In this document: positions 1-13,069 of the stretch, piece after piece
How positions within the stretch are numbered: position 1 is the first letter of the stretch
Layout: every line of letters begins with the position of its first letter
Assembly: GCF_016802725.1 (NCBI RefSeq)
Contig: NC_052668.1
Location: 12,841,001-12,905,000 of the forward strand
Origin: Solenopsis invicta
Taxonomy: Eukaryota > Arthropoda > Insecta > Hymenoptera > Formicidae
Direction of reading: 5' to 3'
Length of the DNA stretch: 64,000 bases
Made by a program: the position numbers and the translations under genes
The notes under the pieces: model-generated
The model's input: only the letters and a program-made list of their open reading frames with translations
Told to the model about the DNA's origin: nothing
The model's database searches: none

Positions 1-674
1 TTTTTCGGCAATGCCGATTGTGCAGTCACATTCCTGAGATTTTGAACTTTTGTTTAAAAAAAATCGTAAAAAAATATTGATTTTAATCAAAGATATAGCT
101 TCTCAAAGTTGAAAAAGTCTCCCAGACCCAAAAATGTGTTTCCGTATTTTACAGGATCGGTGTGTTTAAGGATTAATCTAGTCAATTTTTTTCAAAATTA
201 TAAATAGTACAAAAAGATATTTTAGATGAAAGTGGAACGATTTCGAAGGAAACGTATTTTGATCACTTGTTATTTTTCTAGAAAAAGATATAAAGGTTAT
301 CGTTATTTATTTAAATGGAATTGTTTGATTATCTTTATATATATTACGGGCAAAGTTCGCATGGTGTGCAGTGTTGACATTGTCCGGGCAATGTCAGCTT
401 TGCCAAACGCAACTAAGCAAAGTTGTTTAAAATACTTTATTAGTGGAAATGATGTGGGAAAAGTTAGCACTGCCTATCCAATGGTGGCAATGTCAGCAAC
501 TATTATTTTATTGCGGACTTTGCCTGGTTTCAAGTGGACAATATCAACATTTTTAAATCTCTGTGGGCAGAGTAGTCAAAAAACGTCAATCTGGCATCAC
601 AGGAACACAACACCGGGGGCATTGAGATACGCAACATACGCTCTAGCATACGGCGTAAGATATGATTTTATATA

Positions 675-735
675 CTAACAGTATTAGTTATTAGTTATTA
701 GTTATTAGTATTTATTAGTTATTAGTATTTATTAG
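675..735. repeat. Simple repeat (TTATTAG-like)
   Basis: Repeated TTAGTTATTAG and TTATTAGTATT units follow each other directly. Confidence 0.8.
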
Positions 736-815
736 ACAATATATAGAAATCTTTAAAAAGTCCTTTTAAAGAGCTATTTTCTCTAAGACTCTAGAGACAT
801 CTGTAAATAGACATA

Positions 816-990
816 ATAAAGAGCTCTTTTAAAAGACATCTTGGAAAAAAATAATTTACTGATATTATTTTGAAGAGAAATTAATGAGATCTTAAAAAAT
901 TTTTCTTAAAGAGATCTTTTAAAAAACATCACGTACAAAGATAACTTATTGATATCATTTTCAAGAAAAATTAATGAAGTCTTTAAAAAG
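816..990. repeat. Imperfect tandem repeat, about 88 bp, two units
   Basis: Both units carry, in order, TTAAAGAG.TCTTTTAAAA, ACATC, a TTA.TGATAT.ATTTT block, AA.AAAATTAATGA and TCTTAAAAA-like ends. The second unit begins near 904. Confidence 0.7.
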
Positions 991-1883
991 TTTTTTTAAA
1001 AATCTTTTCCTCTCAATAATACTCACTGGGTTAACTTTGTTAATTTTAAATAATTTAATATTTAACTGTAACTAGTTATTTTTGAAACACATACTTTAAT
1101 TTATTAACTTTTTACCAAAGTTAAAACTTTATTTATATTAAAAAGGGTTATAAAAAAAATTTTAAGAAGGAAAAACAAAGAACAAAAAGAAAGAGTTTCA
1201 AATAAAGAATAAAATAAAAAGACAATAGAAAAGCGAATATACACAAAACAATAATATACATTCGTAATAACCGCTAGATTAGGTGTAATATTGTTGAAAT
1301 TTTGATATAGAAATAAAAATTTATTTAATAAAATATATTTGTTTCTGTCTTTCAGAAAGAATCACATGTAATAGACGGATAGATATTATAAAACGTTGGA
1401 TATAAAAAAAAGATATAATAATAAAAAATAAAAGGAGAAAGAATAAAGGAAATTTTAAGTACGGAAAAAAGATGAAGAGAAAAAAAAAGGGGTTTAAAAT
1501 TCAAAAATTTATATTTTAATAATATTAATTATTAATATAACATTTGTTATAAGAAGTCAAAGTTAGAATCATAATCCAGCATTGAAAGATTAAAGAAACA
1601 TTGCATAAACCTTACATTAAAACATTGTGATATTGTATAGAAATTATAAAAGATTTCTGCAATATAACTACGAGCTAGCGGTAACGTTGCAAATGTTCTC
1701 AATTTTAAACCTGAAAATTTTTATGATGTTTTGTACTATTTGGGATCGTCAATCACGTAACTTTTTCTCTTGAACGAAAAGGTGAGAAGTGAAATCTTAA
1801 CCATTGAAGTTAATGGCGAAATTTTTCACTTTTTACCTTTCCACTCTAAGGAAAAAGTTTCATGATTGACTTCTAATCGTATG

Positions 1884-2040
1884 TACAATCGGTCAATAAA
1901 AAGTTGCAACAGGATGCAACACTTTTTTTCGATGATTTTCGGAATACATTTCTTCGTTTCATCTAATATAATTCACGCCCGCATTATTTTAACAGCTATC
2001 TTAGCCGCTCACTATATGCATCCAGAAATAATGGTTTGCA
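1884..2040. mobile_element. MITE fragment, TACAGTCG / GGTTGCAACA family
   Basis: It starts TACAATCGGTCAATAAAAAG and then GTTGCAACAGGATGCAACAC, which is the reverse complement of the right end of the element at 36564-36788. The interior also matches that element through a block reading GGAATACATTTCTT. The right terminal repeat is missing or decayed. Confidence 0.65.
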
Positions 2041-2639
2041 ATTCTTTATTTTTTTATTTATAATACACTTTTCCTGTTCTTCAATATTTAGATGTTTCAT
2101 CGCCTTCACGACGTAGAATGCGATATTATTTATTCACAGCGCAATTGTGAACATCATCAAATTTTTTGCTGTAAAAGAATACTTTTACAATTTATATTTC
2201 ATAACTACTAAATTTTCTTAAATGTCTTGTATGTCTTTTGACAGAAATTACAGAAATTAAACATATTTATTGTTAAATTTATAAACATCAGTGTGATTAT
2301 CCAATTTGCCCGATACCATTCAAGTTTACAACGTAATACGAATATCCCCGATGTATACAACATCATCACGATGAAGCATCTGCAAATAAAATAATTTAAT
2401 TAATATATTATTTAATCATGTCTTTAATAGATACTTATGTGAAGTGCTTTTCATCAGATAACAAAAATCAACACAGGAGCAATTTTTATCTTAGTTTCTC
2501 ACTGAATTTCAAACAATAGCGTTTTTAAATATGAAAAACAGCAAACTAAACAACTTGACAACACGTTCCAATATAAATAAAATAATTAAGTAATGTTAGA
2601 AATATAAGAATATAATATTTAATTTGGTAATGTTCTAAA

Positions 2640-2756
2640 ATGTTACAAGAAAAAACAAAAAAGTAACTGAAAAGTAACTTTTTGTTACTTTTTGAATAAC
2701 TGTAACTATAACGTGTAACTAGTTATTTTTAAAAAGTAACTTTTCTAACCCTGTTT
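2640..2756. mobile_element. hAT-like element terminus (fragment)
   Basis: The block carries repeated AAAAGTAACTTTTT motifs and ends CTTTTCTAACCCTG. Read on the other strand this starts CAGGGTTAGAAAAGTTACTT, the style of terminus seen in insect hAT MITEs. A weaker, similar motif near 1030-1085 could be the other end. Confidence 0.4.
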
Positions 2757-2820
2757 ATATTCCAGATAGTAAGTTAAACGTTTGTCGTCATCCTGACGAC
2801 ATTATATATAAAATATATTC

Positions 2821-2823
<3 letters not shown>

Positions 2824-2865
<42 letters not shown>
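2824..2865. repeat. (TA)n microsatellite
   Basis: About 20 uninterrupted TA units, followed by further TA-rich sequence to 2945. Confidence 0.95.
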
Positions 2866-2873
<8 letters not shown>

Positions 2874-3090
2874 TATATATGTACTATATAATAAAAATTT
2901 TTTATGAATAATTATGTATATTTTTAATATATATATATATATTAAAAATATACATCGAAAGAAGTATTTTAGTCAAGTTGCTTTTTTTTATGTGGATACG
3001 CTAATAAGATATAAAAGTTATCGTCATTTATTTAAATAAAATTGTCTACTTGTCTTTTTATAGTTTAATTTCTTTAGTTATTCTACATAT

Positions 3091-3270
3091 AGGGTAAGGT
3101 TGCTAAAATTGCAGACACCTTTTAATCATTTTATTAAAAGTTGTCTAAATTTAGACGTCTTTTAGTTATTTTACAGTCTTGATTTATGTCTTGAGAATGA
3201 CATTTAATGAGACATATATCTTTTGACAAAAAGGCTTAAAACCAAGAAATTATAAGAAATATTTTTAAAA
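3091..3270. repeat. Dispersed repeat related to the 29.93 kb element
   Basis: AGGGTAAGGTTGC, AAATTGCA and the later TTTTGACAAAAAGGCTTAA followed by AAATTATAAGAAATAT recur in the same order at 29932-30030, the left end of the inverted-repeat element that contains the Penelope-like insertion. Confidence 0.6.
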
Positions 3271-3275
3271 ATTTA

Positions 3276-3650
3276 TACGATTTTTGAACTTATCTCACGT
3301 TAGGTATAGACTGCAATCGAACAGCACATAAAATTTAATACGTTTAGCTTTATTATTCAGATTGTATAATAAATTATTCGGCTAAAGTTCAGGCATGTTT
3401 GAAATCTATGGGAATAAAATAGCAAAAATTATCAATTACATTGTCACGTAAATACGGCAATTGTATCATTTATACATGTTTAAATGTAAATGCATTTATA
3501 TAAAAATGTACAATTTCATTTCGTCGCGGTTCTTCATTAACTTTCATATTAAATCATTTTTATTTACACATATTCATTCATCTATTCTATAACAATTCAT
3601 CTATAATAAGAACATATTATCATTTACGTAAATATAGTTGAACATAATAT
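3276..3650. repeat. Dispersed repeat, copy 1 (partner at 27655)
   Basis: It shares long collinear blocks with 27655-28045, including TTTTGAACTT.TCTCA, GGCTAAAGTTCAGGCATGTT and ACGTAAATATA, with scattered substitutions and indels. No coding potential was seen. Confidence 0.75.
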
Positions 3651-3699
3651 AAATCCAACGCATAAACTATTGACATTAATTGTTAATTATATTGCTGCC

Positions 3700-3835
3700 A
3701 TGTGATTAACGATTAACGCAAACATCAATTGTTTTGTATAGCTTCGATACGATTGATGATTAACATCAATTCTTTGTATGTCGAATTTACGACTACAACG
3801 ACGACTCTATTGCGATCATCTTTCTGCTTAAGCCC
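3700..3835. repeat. Half of the foldback family found at 15.8 kb
   Basis: TTAACGCAAA.ATCAATTGTT and GAATTTACGACTA followed by ACGACT recur in the same order at 15880-15965, where they form one arm of an inverted repeat. Confidence 0.55.
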
Positions 3836-5919
3836 TTATTCTAAAATTCAGTATTTTCAAATATCACTTGAGTGTTAATTCTTATGATTGAGAATATTGA
3901 GATCAATGTTGAATGTTGAATTTAAACGTCCGCAAACATTTGAGTACGTGTGCGTCAATGATCTATAAATAAATCTACAATTACGTTCCAATATACACTA
4001 CCAGTACTAAAAGTCTGTAATTTACGTTACTTTTAGTAACTTTTAGAATGCAACCTACATTATATGAGGCTTGATTCTCCAACTCGTGCAAATTTATTAG
4101 CATATAAAACGTTTCCAATCCATAATACGTATAACAAGATTGGTCATATCATTGTAAAATCAAGCAGTTTATTCAAATACATTCAAAGAAGAAGTCTTAC
4201 TAAATTTATTTGAATCCGATCTTATACAATTAATGAACTAACTTTAAGTTGAAATAACTTAGACAATACTAGAAAATATATTTTATAGTGATGTTTTAAC
4301 TCTTACGAGGTGGGATTAATTGGACTCATTTGAATTTTTCAATGGCCTTAAAATTAGCATTCCTTTTAGCGCTGAATAAAGAGACACAAGATACATAATG
4401 TGTTTACATAAAAATATATATTTTATTAAACATTTTGTTTTAATTATTAATATGACAGCCTATTGTAAAATACAATACAATACGGTCATACCTGGTTTTT
4501 TATTTTTATTAACAAGAATAATTTTAATAATTTTATGCTCTCGGTAAACGATAATTATCATTTTTCATGCTTATATTTTATTATACTGGACGAACAAGTA
4601 ATTACTAAATAACAGAAATATAATTTAAATTACACCAAGAATTTGATACATTATTTTATTATATAAGTTTGTATAGTCCATCTACCTTTTTTTCAATAAA
4701 ACATAAATTAGAAATATAACTTATGTAACTTATGTAACAACCAAATAATATAAAACATGCAACTAAAAAAGCAATTGTAGAAATTTACAATTTGTCTTGA
4801 TTTAAAGTCAAATGTGCTAACAAGTATCAGAACAATTGTTGCATGTTAATAATGTTAATTTGAGTCCTGTAAGAATAGTAATTAATGTAACGTTCGATTA
4901 ATTTTGGGCACTTACAAAGTCAAATCATCGTATTTCTTTACACATAGTCTCATAAAAGAAGAAAAATAAATAAAGAAGTATTTTTTATCTTTAAAAAAAA
5001 ACAAAATGTGCATCACAAACAATGAATATAAAGTGCTTTAAAAGTAATTATATCGTTAAAAAAAAGTAATCACTTACTTAATTAAAACGAAAAGTATAAC
5101 GAGTTCCGTTAGAAATCGTGATTTTTTTCTTATCTCATCGTTGTGCTTTTACATCACAATCTTTTACAAAATAGTTATTCTCGAAGCAATACAAAGAAAT
5201 TAACCAATACAAAGAAAATAACAAAATAATACAAACGTACATATGTTTCTCATTTTACATCATATTGGATAATTACGTTCACTTTAGTTTAACTTAATTA
5301 CTATTAACATAAACTTTTTTATTTACATACTTCTCCATGAGAAACGTACAGGATTAGTTATATTGATAAATTATACCAAATTCATTGTTACCAATAAATT
5401 AATTTGTATAACATAAACATGAAATATTACTTTAGTAGGAACTAACTGAAAGAAAACTTACAAAAACGTGTTGTATTTTCAATGTACAAAGCAAATAACT
5501 TTTTACAGCGTTGCAAATAAAAACTTAAAGAATTGTTATGTCCGTATCATAAAAGAAAGGAAAATTAAGGATTTAACTATAAATTTGTTGAAAAGTGTTT
5601 TGCTGAACAATACAATACTTTTTAAAGTTAATTTAACAACAACACGCTATTGTCTCAAGATCTGGTTTGAGAACCAAATTATTTACTTTGATCGAAAATA
5701 TACATCATACAAAATTTGGTCATGTAGTAAATACGTACTTATTAAAATTGAGCAATAATTTAGCAACGTTTCTAAAAATGTAATTTATATTTATATTAAA
5801 TAGATTTGTAATTTTTGTACCATGTCAATATTTTTACTCGTACTACAAATTTACACGTTACTGTAATAAGCAAAATTACAAAGTTATTATATTCGACAAT
5901 GTTATACAAATTATACAAT

Positions 5920-6032
<113 letters not shown>

Positions 6033-6098
6033 TTGTATATATACAAAATATATTTTAATTACGTAATAAAATTCAAAAACTAACTTAGTATATTTCAG

Positions 6099-6257
6099 AA
6101 AAAATCAAGTTATCGAGCTAGTTTAGCGTGTGATCCAGAACATCAACATTATAAAAATCCTGCTCGATGTCAAGCGTTCCAAGACTGTATTATATGGATC
6201 CCGCCAAATAATCGTGCAACGACATGTCGCAATTTAAATACGACGGTCGAGACGTAA
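6099..6257 (+). CDS. Terminal exon of an unidentified gene (partial, 52 aa)
   Basis: I do not recognise this gene. A strong 3' splice site (branch-like CTAAC, then TATATTTCAG at 6089-6098) precedes a 53-codon frame starting at phase 0 and ending in TAA at 6255-6257. The other two frames close within about 30 bp. The predicted end is hydrophilic, with four Cys spaced 12, 5 and 13 residues apart (SLACDPEHQ, PARCQAFQDCIIW, TTCRN). That suggests a secreted or extracellular Cys-rich tail, but no family can be named. A polyadenylation signal lies 20 bp after the stop. The gene converges on desaturase 1, whose stop is 130 bp away on the opposite strand. Upstream exons must lie to the left, in or beyond the window. 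Confidence 0.55.
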   Translation, partial: KKSSYRASLACDPEHQHYKNPARCQAFQDCIIWIPPNNRATTCRNLNTTVET

Positions 6258-6276
6258 ATCCTGGAAGATCGACTTA

Positions 6277-6282
6277 AATAAA
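6277..6282 (+). other. Polyadenylation signal AATAAA (+ strand gene)
   Basis: AATAAA lies 20 bp after the TAA of the + strand terminal exon, which supports a genuine gene end here. Confidence 0.5.
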
Positions 6283-6355
6283 TAGTATTTTTAATATTAT
6301 AAAATTTGTCCAAACAAATCAATTCATAATCCACCGTAGACAAATGAGAAAAAAA

Positions 6356-6361
6356 TTTATT
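6356..6361 (-). other. Polyadenylation signal AATAAA (desaturase 1)
   Basis: On the minus strand AATAAA occurs 27 bp after the desaturase 1 stop codon. Other A/T-rich signals may exist further downstream. Confidence 0.4.
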
Positions 6362-6387
6362 TTATCGAGAATCACACCCGCAGGATT

Positions 6388-9300
6388 CTATTGCATCTTC
6401 GTGTGATGATGCGTCACTATCGCTGCATCTCTTTCCTCCTGCGTTTGATCTTTATCACCCCAACCCCATAACTCGTGACTGCCGTCGCCCGTTCTCTCCA
6501 CACGTTTCTTTATCGTTTCCTCGGATACGGTCTTTAAATCATAGGCCCAGCCGATCTTCGCGAAAAAGTCGATGAAGGCTGTCGTGAAATTGAGCCTGTA
6601 ATTGCCGAGTTCGGCCGTCTTATAATCCCAAGGAAATACGTGATGGTAATTGTGCCATCCTTCACCGAGGGCAAACATGGCAACACCTTTGTTCTCCGCT
6701 GGATTAATATGTCTATAACAAACAATAAAGCAATTGCCTATAATTGAACGCTAATTTTACTGCTCCAAAAATAAGTTCTTTACATAAGACTAATAAAGAC
6801 TTAAGGAACAAAGAGTAGAAACTTTGATTTTCTTCTCCAAAAATAAAGTTGAGAAAATATAAAATTTGATTTAAAAAATACACTCGTACATTGTCTTAAC
6901 CGATTGACACTTACCTGTCGTAAGGTTTGTTGCCAAACAAATGAGCCGCGGAATTTACCAGCCATGTCATATTTAACGTGAAAACATAACGGAGTACGGT
7001 CGGAATAAAGTAAGCATTTGTCCATGTCTCGCCCCAAAACATGACCGGAATAACGGTTGGTAAAATAAAGCAGAACAATGGCATCAGTATGATATAATAT
7101 CTAAGAAAAACAAATAATAATTTATTAAAAAAAGAACGGCTGTTGTAGAATCTATCTGGGATGGTGGTATATCATGATATCTCGTATAACTCGCGCTGAA
7201 TTCTAAAGCATCCATTAAAATTATTTTGTTACAATTTATTTAGACATTGTAGAATTATTACTGGTCATTAATATTCACTGTGTTTTTATAAGACTGACTT
7301 TCAGTTTTGTAGGTAGCAGAAAATGTTACAGAAAATGTATTCTCTTTATATAATTTTGAGAAGTACGTAACATATTAATTTTTTAATTTTAACCTTAAAA
7401 GTCTTGAATGTAAATTTCAAATAATATTATTAAATTTGATGTATGTTGTAATGTGCGTTTGAATTCGGCAGTCACATTTTATGAAGGTTGAGGAATATGA
7501 TCGTCCACCATGTACGTGCATCTCTCTTGCAACTTTACACTCTTATTGTAAATATTGTACAATTAAAAGCAAAGAAATTAGTTTAATAAGTTTCAAGTTT
7601 TATTTTAAAAAATTTGTAAGCAAAAACGTTATTAAAAAAAATTTTTTTTAATAGAATATAATTTATAAAATGTTCATAAAACATTATTTTGTGGCACTTT
7701 TTTGTCTATAAAATCTACAAAAAATTATTACTTTATATTTATTTTATAAATAAAAGTGCCTTTCATGACATTAGTTGTTAGTATTCTACGATCCCCCTCC
7801 TATTTCACATGCACCCTTTTCTCCTTTTTCAGTAAATTGTAAATTATATTTGTTCTACATACTCGATAAACTTTTATCTGTAGGAAGATTAATAGAACTC
7901 TAAGGTTAATAAATTGAGTTGGTTAAAATTGTGTCGCGTAAATATTTACTGAAATATTGTCAAAAAACAAAATAATATTCCACAATTTTCTTCTTTCCTT
8001 TATATATATATTTGTTAAACGCAACATTATTTCGACTAATATGAACACGTACTTCTTTTGGAATGCCAATATCGGATCGCTTTCAAGATCGCTTAAGTCG
8101 ATGCCTTTGCCCTTTTCTTTGACGTCTGGATGTTTTCTGCAAAGTAGCCAGCCCATATGCGCGAAGAAGAAACCTCTTTTAGCATTATGCGGATCGGCGT
8201 CGGTTTCAGTGTATTTGTGATGAACCCTATGGTCTCTGGCCCAGTCGACCGCAGCATCCTAGATTCAACAAAATTATATTTTAATAGATACTAATATGGA
8301 AAGTCCTAATTATTAATTTAATCGCACATTTAAAAAATATTATCTGCTTATTGCGGTGGCTCGTTTGCAAAAATTTAAAAACACGGATAGTAAAAATATT
8401 TTCACCATGAACTTATAATTAGCTCAAAGTACATTTCGATGTCAGTCAGTTATCAATTATTAACGCCGCTGCTTACTGGACATATTGTAATTGCATTTTA
8501 GCACTAATCAAATAGAATATACCTATGTATTTTAAAATCTAGACAATTAAATTTTTTTATAAACTAGCCACGCTCTTATTAGACAGACTGTGTATCGCGA
8601 TAAATAAAAAATACTGGAAATATACGTCCATGTCTACGTCCATTCCGTCTTCTATATTCTCAAGCTTATAAGGACGAATATATTTTTTTCCTAACAATAG
8701 ATCACTTATTTAACCAAATTTAAGGACGCGTCGGATCACGTTATTTTCTCATTTTCTACACGCGACGCGTGTTTTATGCTTGCATCGACTGATTTTATTA
8801 TGTCTCATTAGCTGCAGGAAAGAATCGATTTTTTCTTATTTAACCAATTGTTATATCGTAAATATTGATGAGTCTTATCAATCTTCGATCAAACTCTTAG
8901 CGTTAGAATCCGTCGTGAGAAAAACTAATTATTAATTATTAGAGGATTTTACTTTTCACAAAAATTCTTATTTCTTAACTGCTCTTTAGTTTCTGTGAGA
9001 TCTACTTACCTGAAACGCTACAGTGTTCATAATCACAAGTAGCAGCTGAAGAGGCCACTTTGCTTTGTAAGATCGATGTGCCCAGAGTCGGTGAGCCCCA
9101 GCTGTGATTCCCAAGCCGCTGATTTGATACAAGAAAATTGCTGCAATCGAGAAAATCATATTGATACACGCAGGGGTCTTGCGTCGATTTGCTTCAATGA
9201 TCATCAATTCTTATTAAATAACAAGTTATATTACGAGAAATATGATTGATAACGCAGAACAGAAAATTTAGTAGAATGTTGCATAACCAGAACGTAATTT

Positions 9301-9992
9301 ATATATATTATCTTTATCTAGATGATTTTAAACTATCTTAGCTTAATACTGGTTAAAATAATCTTATGTAACATTTTAAAAAATGTGTTAGAATAATGAA
9401 ACAACGAAACAAAATCAATAAAAGAAATCAAAATAAATAACGAAACAAAATCATAAAAGAAATTTTTGTAACTGGGTATCAAAAGAGTTATAAATATGTG
9501 AAATTTGTAGTATTTTAACCGATTTAATTAACATCCCGTTAATTGCTCGCGTTGAAACTTCATATAAATACAAAGTAAACAGAGTCTGTTACAACGAATA
9601 CATTAACGCGATAATATATTGATTGGATTTAATTGTATCGTAGCAAATAATGTGTGATCGATGGAATAATATTTTTATGTGATATAATTCTCCGTTATAT
9701 AAATAAAAATATTATTTTATTATTTTGTGATCAAATACGGAATACGTTACGCCACACAATAAAAATTGGATCACTCACCGAATAAGATGGTCGCAAATTT
9801 AGCCGATGTAAATAAAAGGTAAACGCCGAAAAGGGCACCGAGATGTAGGAACGAGAAAATAATCACATTTCTCCACACAATGCGCCTAACATATTTAGTT
9901 TTACTCTTCAGCTCTTCAACTACTTGCGATTCGGCGAGAGTCTCATCTTCGAACAGCACTCCTGTAGGTGTACTTGTTATATTCGGCGCCAT
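6388..9992 (-). CDS. Acyl-CoA delta-9-type desaturase 1 (desat1-like), 353 aa
   Basis: ER-membrane di-iron enzyme expected to insert a cis double bond into fatty acyl-CoA. Coding exons (minus strand): 9992-9779, 9140-9010, 8258-8053, 7100-6915, 6712-6388. All introns are GT-AG, phases 1, 0, 2, 2; the total is 1062 nt. Three histidine boxes are intact: HRLWAH (88-93), HRVHH (125-129) and HNYHH (266-270); NSAAH (233-237) adds a metal ligand. Hydrophobic blocks lie around residues 50-80, 96-114, 185-205 and 213-232. The tail GDGSHELWGWGDKDQ is typical of the insect desat1 group. I chose ATG 9992 (context ACAACAATGG, start MAPNITSTPTG). An AG at 10006-10007 suggests a 5' UTR splice acceptor just upstream, so the promoter may be far away. 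Intron 3 carries a dispersed repeat. This is the most conserved of the three copies and probably the housekeeping enzyme (inference). The exact regioselectivity is not readable. Confidence 0.95.
7192..7452. repeat. Dispersed repeat, copy 1 (in desaturase 1 intron 3)
   Basis: It matches 25178-25432 in the same orientation: GGTCATTA.T, ACTG.GTTTTTATAA, TAG.TAGCAG, GAGAAGTA, CTTGAATGTA and TTAAATTTGATGT-like blocks occur in the same order. The origin is unknown. Confidence 0.75.
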
Positions 9993-10381
9993 TGTTGTGT
10001 AAAATCTGTTAACAGCCACATAATAAATTCCCATTATTTCTTATTTAAAATTTTAATATGTAAAAATTTTACATTACTATTTACATTAATTGCATTGAAT
10101 AACTATGTTAAACTTTCTTTATTTGCCTAATTTATTTATTACGCTGTCTCACTTTAATTATTCATATTATTCTGAATACTTAATTATTATTCCAAATACT
10201 TAACGTACTGCTACATTGAGATATGAGTAAGAAAAAAATAAGTTAAAATTTGCTTGTTTAATTCACATCATTTGAATTTCAAAATCTTACGAAATAACAA
10301 AAATAATTTAGATAACAGTTGACGTCAAAATAGAAATAAATCACGTCAACTTGCTATACTTTATAATAAATGTGATATATA

Positions 10382-11054
10382 ATGGGTGTGTTTTGATAGA
10401 TCTGTGGAAAATATTTCTTTTATTCATAAAATTAAATTGATAGCGTTGTAACTAAATTTGATGCGTTCCGCAACGGTACAGTTGACTTCTATGATTACTC
10501 CAGTTGTCTTGACCAGCAGAGATGTTGTTTTAATTCTTTTTTACTTCAGTTATTTATAAAATAATTCTTATTGCGTATTATTTATTAAAATAGTATTTGA
10601 TAACAAAATTTTTTATTGTAAATTTTATTGTAAAATAGGAAGTAAAGCTTAATAAGATTAATACTTCCAAAATAATTACATAAAGCTAAAAATCATAAGT
10701 TTTGATTAATTTTAATTTATCAATACTATATTAATAAATTAGATTAAATACGTTTGTGTGCACTAGTACATAATTAAGTTTATTCTGTTCACGTTAAGTA
10801 GTTGGGGAGGCCACAGTAATCTATAAGTTATTTAAATAAATAGTTTACAATAAGAATTATTTTATAAATAATTCTCATCACGTATTATTTAAATAAAAAA
10901 AAAATTAAAATAACCTCTCTGATGGTCAAAGTAATAATTAAGGTAATCACAAAGTCAACTGTTCCTATTTACAACGCATCGAAGTTAATTACAGCGCTAC
11001 CAATTTTAAGACTAAAAGGAATATTTTCGACAGATCTATCAGAGCACACTCAAT
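10382..11054. mobile_element. Foldback (inverted-repeat) element, about 670 bp
   Basis: The left arm begins GGGTGTGTTTTGATAGATCT. The right arm ends with its imperfect complement, AGATCTATCAGAGCACACTC. Inner arm sequence also pairs: GATGCGTT, CAGTTGACTT, GATTACT and TTATAAAATAATTCTTATT on the left recur inverted between about 10840 and 11003. Spacer about 10600-10840. No ORF. It lies 0.4 kb upstream of the desaturase 1 start. Confidence 0.7.
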
Positions 11055-12954
11055 ATGTACAATATTTGTAAAATTAAAATCAGCTAAATTTTTATGAAGT
11101 CATATCTAAATTATTCCTAAATGAAAGTTGATGTCGAGAATAAAATGTCTCCTTTGACGAGACCGCCGCGATGATAATTATATTTGCACGGCTTATTTGA
11201 TGAAGTTAACATGACTCGTGCAATAGCTTTGTCATTATCGATGCTCTACTGGAGTCACGAAAGTATCATGGTATGAATGGCAGTGGCATATAACGCAAAA
11301 GCGATCGATAAAAGAAATATCAGAAGCAGCAAATTATGAGTTCATATATAAAGTGTTCCGAAATTAAGTATCAAGACTTCGAAAACGTGTAAGAGTCAAA
11401 ATCTAAAAATTTTTATAGACTTGCTCATTTTTGCTTTGCTTTGGAATAAAGATTAAAAAACAAAGAAATGTTGAACTTTTTTTGCTTGAATTTTTTACTT
11501 ACATCATATTTTTTTACTCAAAGAAAGTCTAATGTTGAAAAAATTTTCATTTTTTTCATTTTTATATATTATTTATTTATTATATGTTATTACATTTACT
11601 CGTACTATTACTTTTTTAATGAACGTATTGCTCAAAAAGTAGATTTCTTGTCTCATATATTGCATCTAACACTGACAGTTTGCATTACAGTCATACACTG
11701 TTCTGATAATATTTGGCGTACTGCTATTATGATTCGGTCGTTCAGTTGCTTTCTTGAGTTGATTGTCACCGTATGAACTTAATATGTAATAAAACTAACA
11801 ATAAATAACAATTTTTTACTATAAATAATACCGGTAAATAGGTAATAAATAAATGAAAGAAACTTTTTTACATTCAACTTTTTTCAAGTAAAAAATATGG
11901 TCCAAATAAAAAAATTCAGATAAAAAAAATGGTTAAAAAGTGTTGTTTTCTATTTTTCTCAAAACAAAATAAACAAGACTAAATAATATTTAAAGGACTT
12001 CTCGTCTTAAAAGAAGACATTACGATTTGGTCCCTATAGATTTTAATCATATTGTTTCGTATAAATAACTTTTTTAAAGCCATTGCACGTAAAAAGATTT
12101 TAGTCGCAATTATAAAGCTGTAGTTGTAAAATTTGAAAAGATATTATTAAACATGAATACGAAATCTATCTATTTTAAAATAATAATGTATATGATATTG
12201 TGATCTCTTTGCAACTTCTCTTGCAGCGATAAATTTTGTTTTATAGCTTAAAAATGGCTAGATTACGTAATAGCTCAAACATAATCACTATAATCTTAAT
12301 TTCAAGATTTCCGTCAATTCGAAATATTGATCGCGCGCGAGTACTATGAAGTTTCCAGGATTCTCCTCAAAATTTGAACTCATTAATTATATAATAATAT
12401 TTATTCATTACAATCCGTTATCTATCATTTTATATCAAATAATAAACAATTTTATTCATTAGTGTAAAATCATGATTTGTCAATTTTTCAGAAACGTCGA
12501 TTTTCGATATTTTAAATAATTAAACTTTTTGGAATGATTTATGTCAAATTATTTTTTTTATTAAAGACTCCCAAAGGTCGATTAAAAAACCCTACTGACT
12601 TTAAATTGAAATTTAAAAATTTAAGACTTTTTTACTCAAAAGACTCATTTTTGCAAATTTTTACAACATAATTTTTAAAAAATTGTAATTACTTAAGAAT
12701 AAATTATTTTTTATTTGATTCTGGTTTATCGTCTTTATCAGATTTTGTGGTATCGATTTCATATATTATAAACTAAAAAATATGCTTTCTGTTCAGAGAT
12801 ATAGTGTGTCAAAATTACAAGGCCCCAGAAACCCATGAATGGAAAGGAAAATAACTAAAAATATATGTGGATAGCTAGGACTAACTTTTATAAAAAAAAT
12901 TTTTTACATAGTTTTTTTCTACATAGTTTAAATGTATTATACAAATAAAATTCA

Positions 12955-13041
12955 AAATACCAAATACTCTAAAAAAAAAAGTATTCAAATACAAAATACA
13001 AAATGTATTTAAATACGTATTTCAAATACTGCCCACCCCTG
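12955..13041. mobile_element. hAT-like element terminus (fragment)
   Basis: Repeated AAATAC / GTATTT motifs lead to ATACTGCCCACCCCTG at 13026-13041. Its complement CAGGGGTGGGCAGTAT is a common hAT-type MITE terminus in insects. No matching opposite end was found. Confidence 0.45.
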
Positions 13042-13069
13042 ATGCCCTTCGATCAAAATCCTTAGTACG

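Noticed and set aside
226..678. 150-codon open frame on the + strand
   Set aside because: Its composition and the recurring GGCAATGTCAGC motif suggest repeat-derived DNA; there is no recognisable domain or splice context.
11468..11776. 102-codon + strand frame rich in Phe and Tyr
   Set aside because: Typical of AT-rich non-coding sequence; no start context, domain or neighbouring exon.
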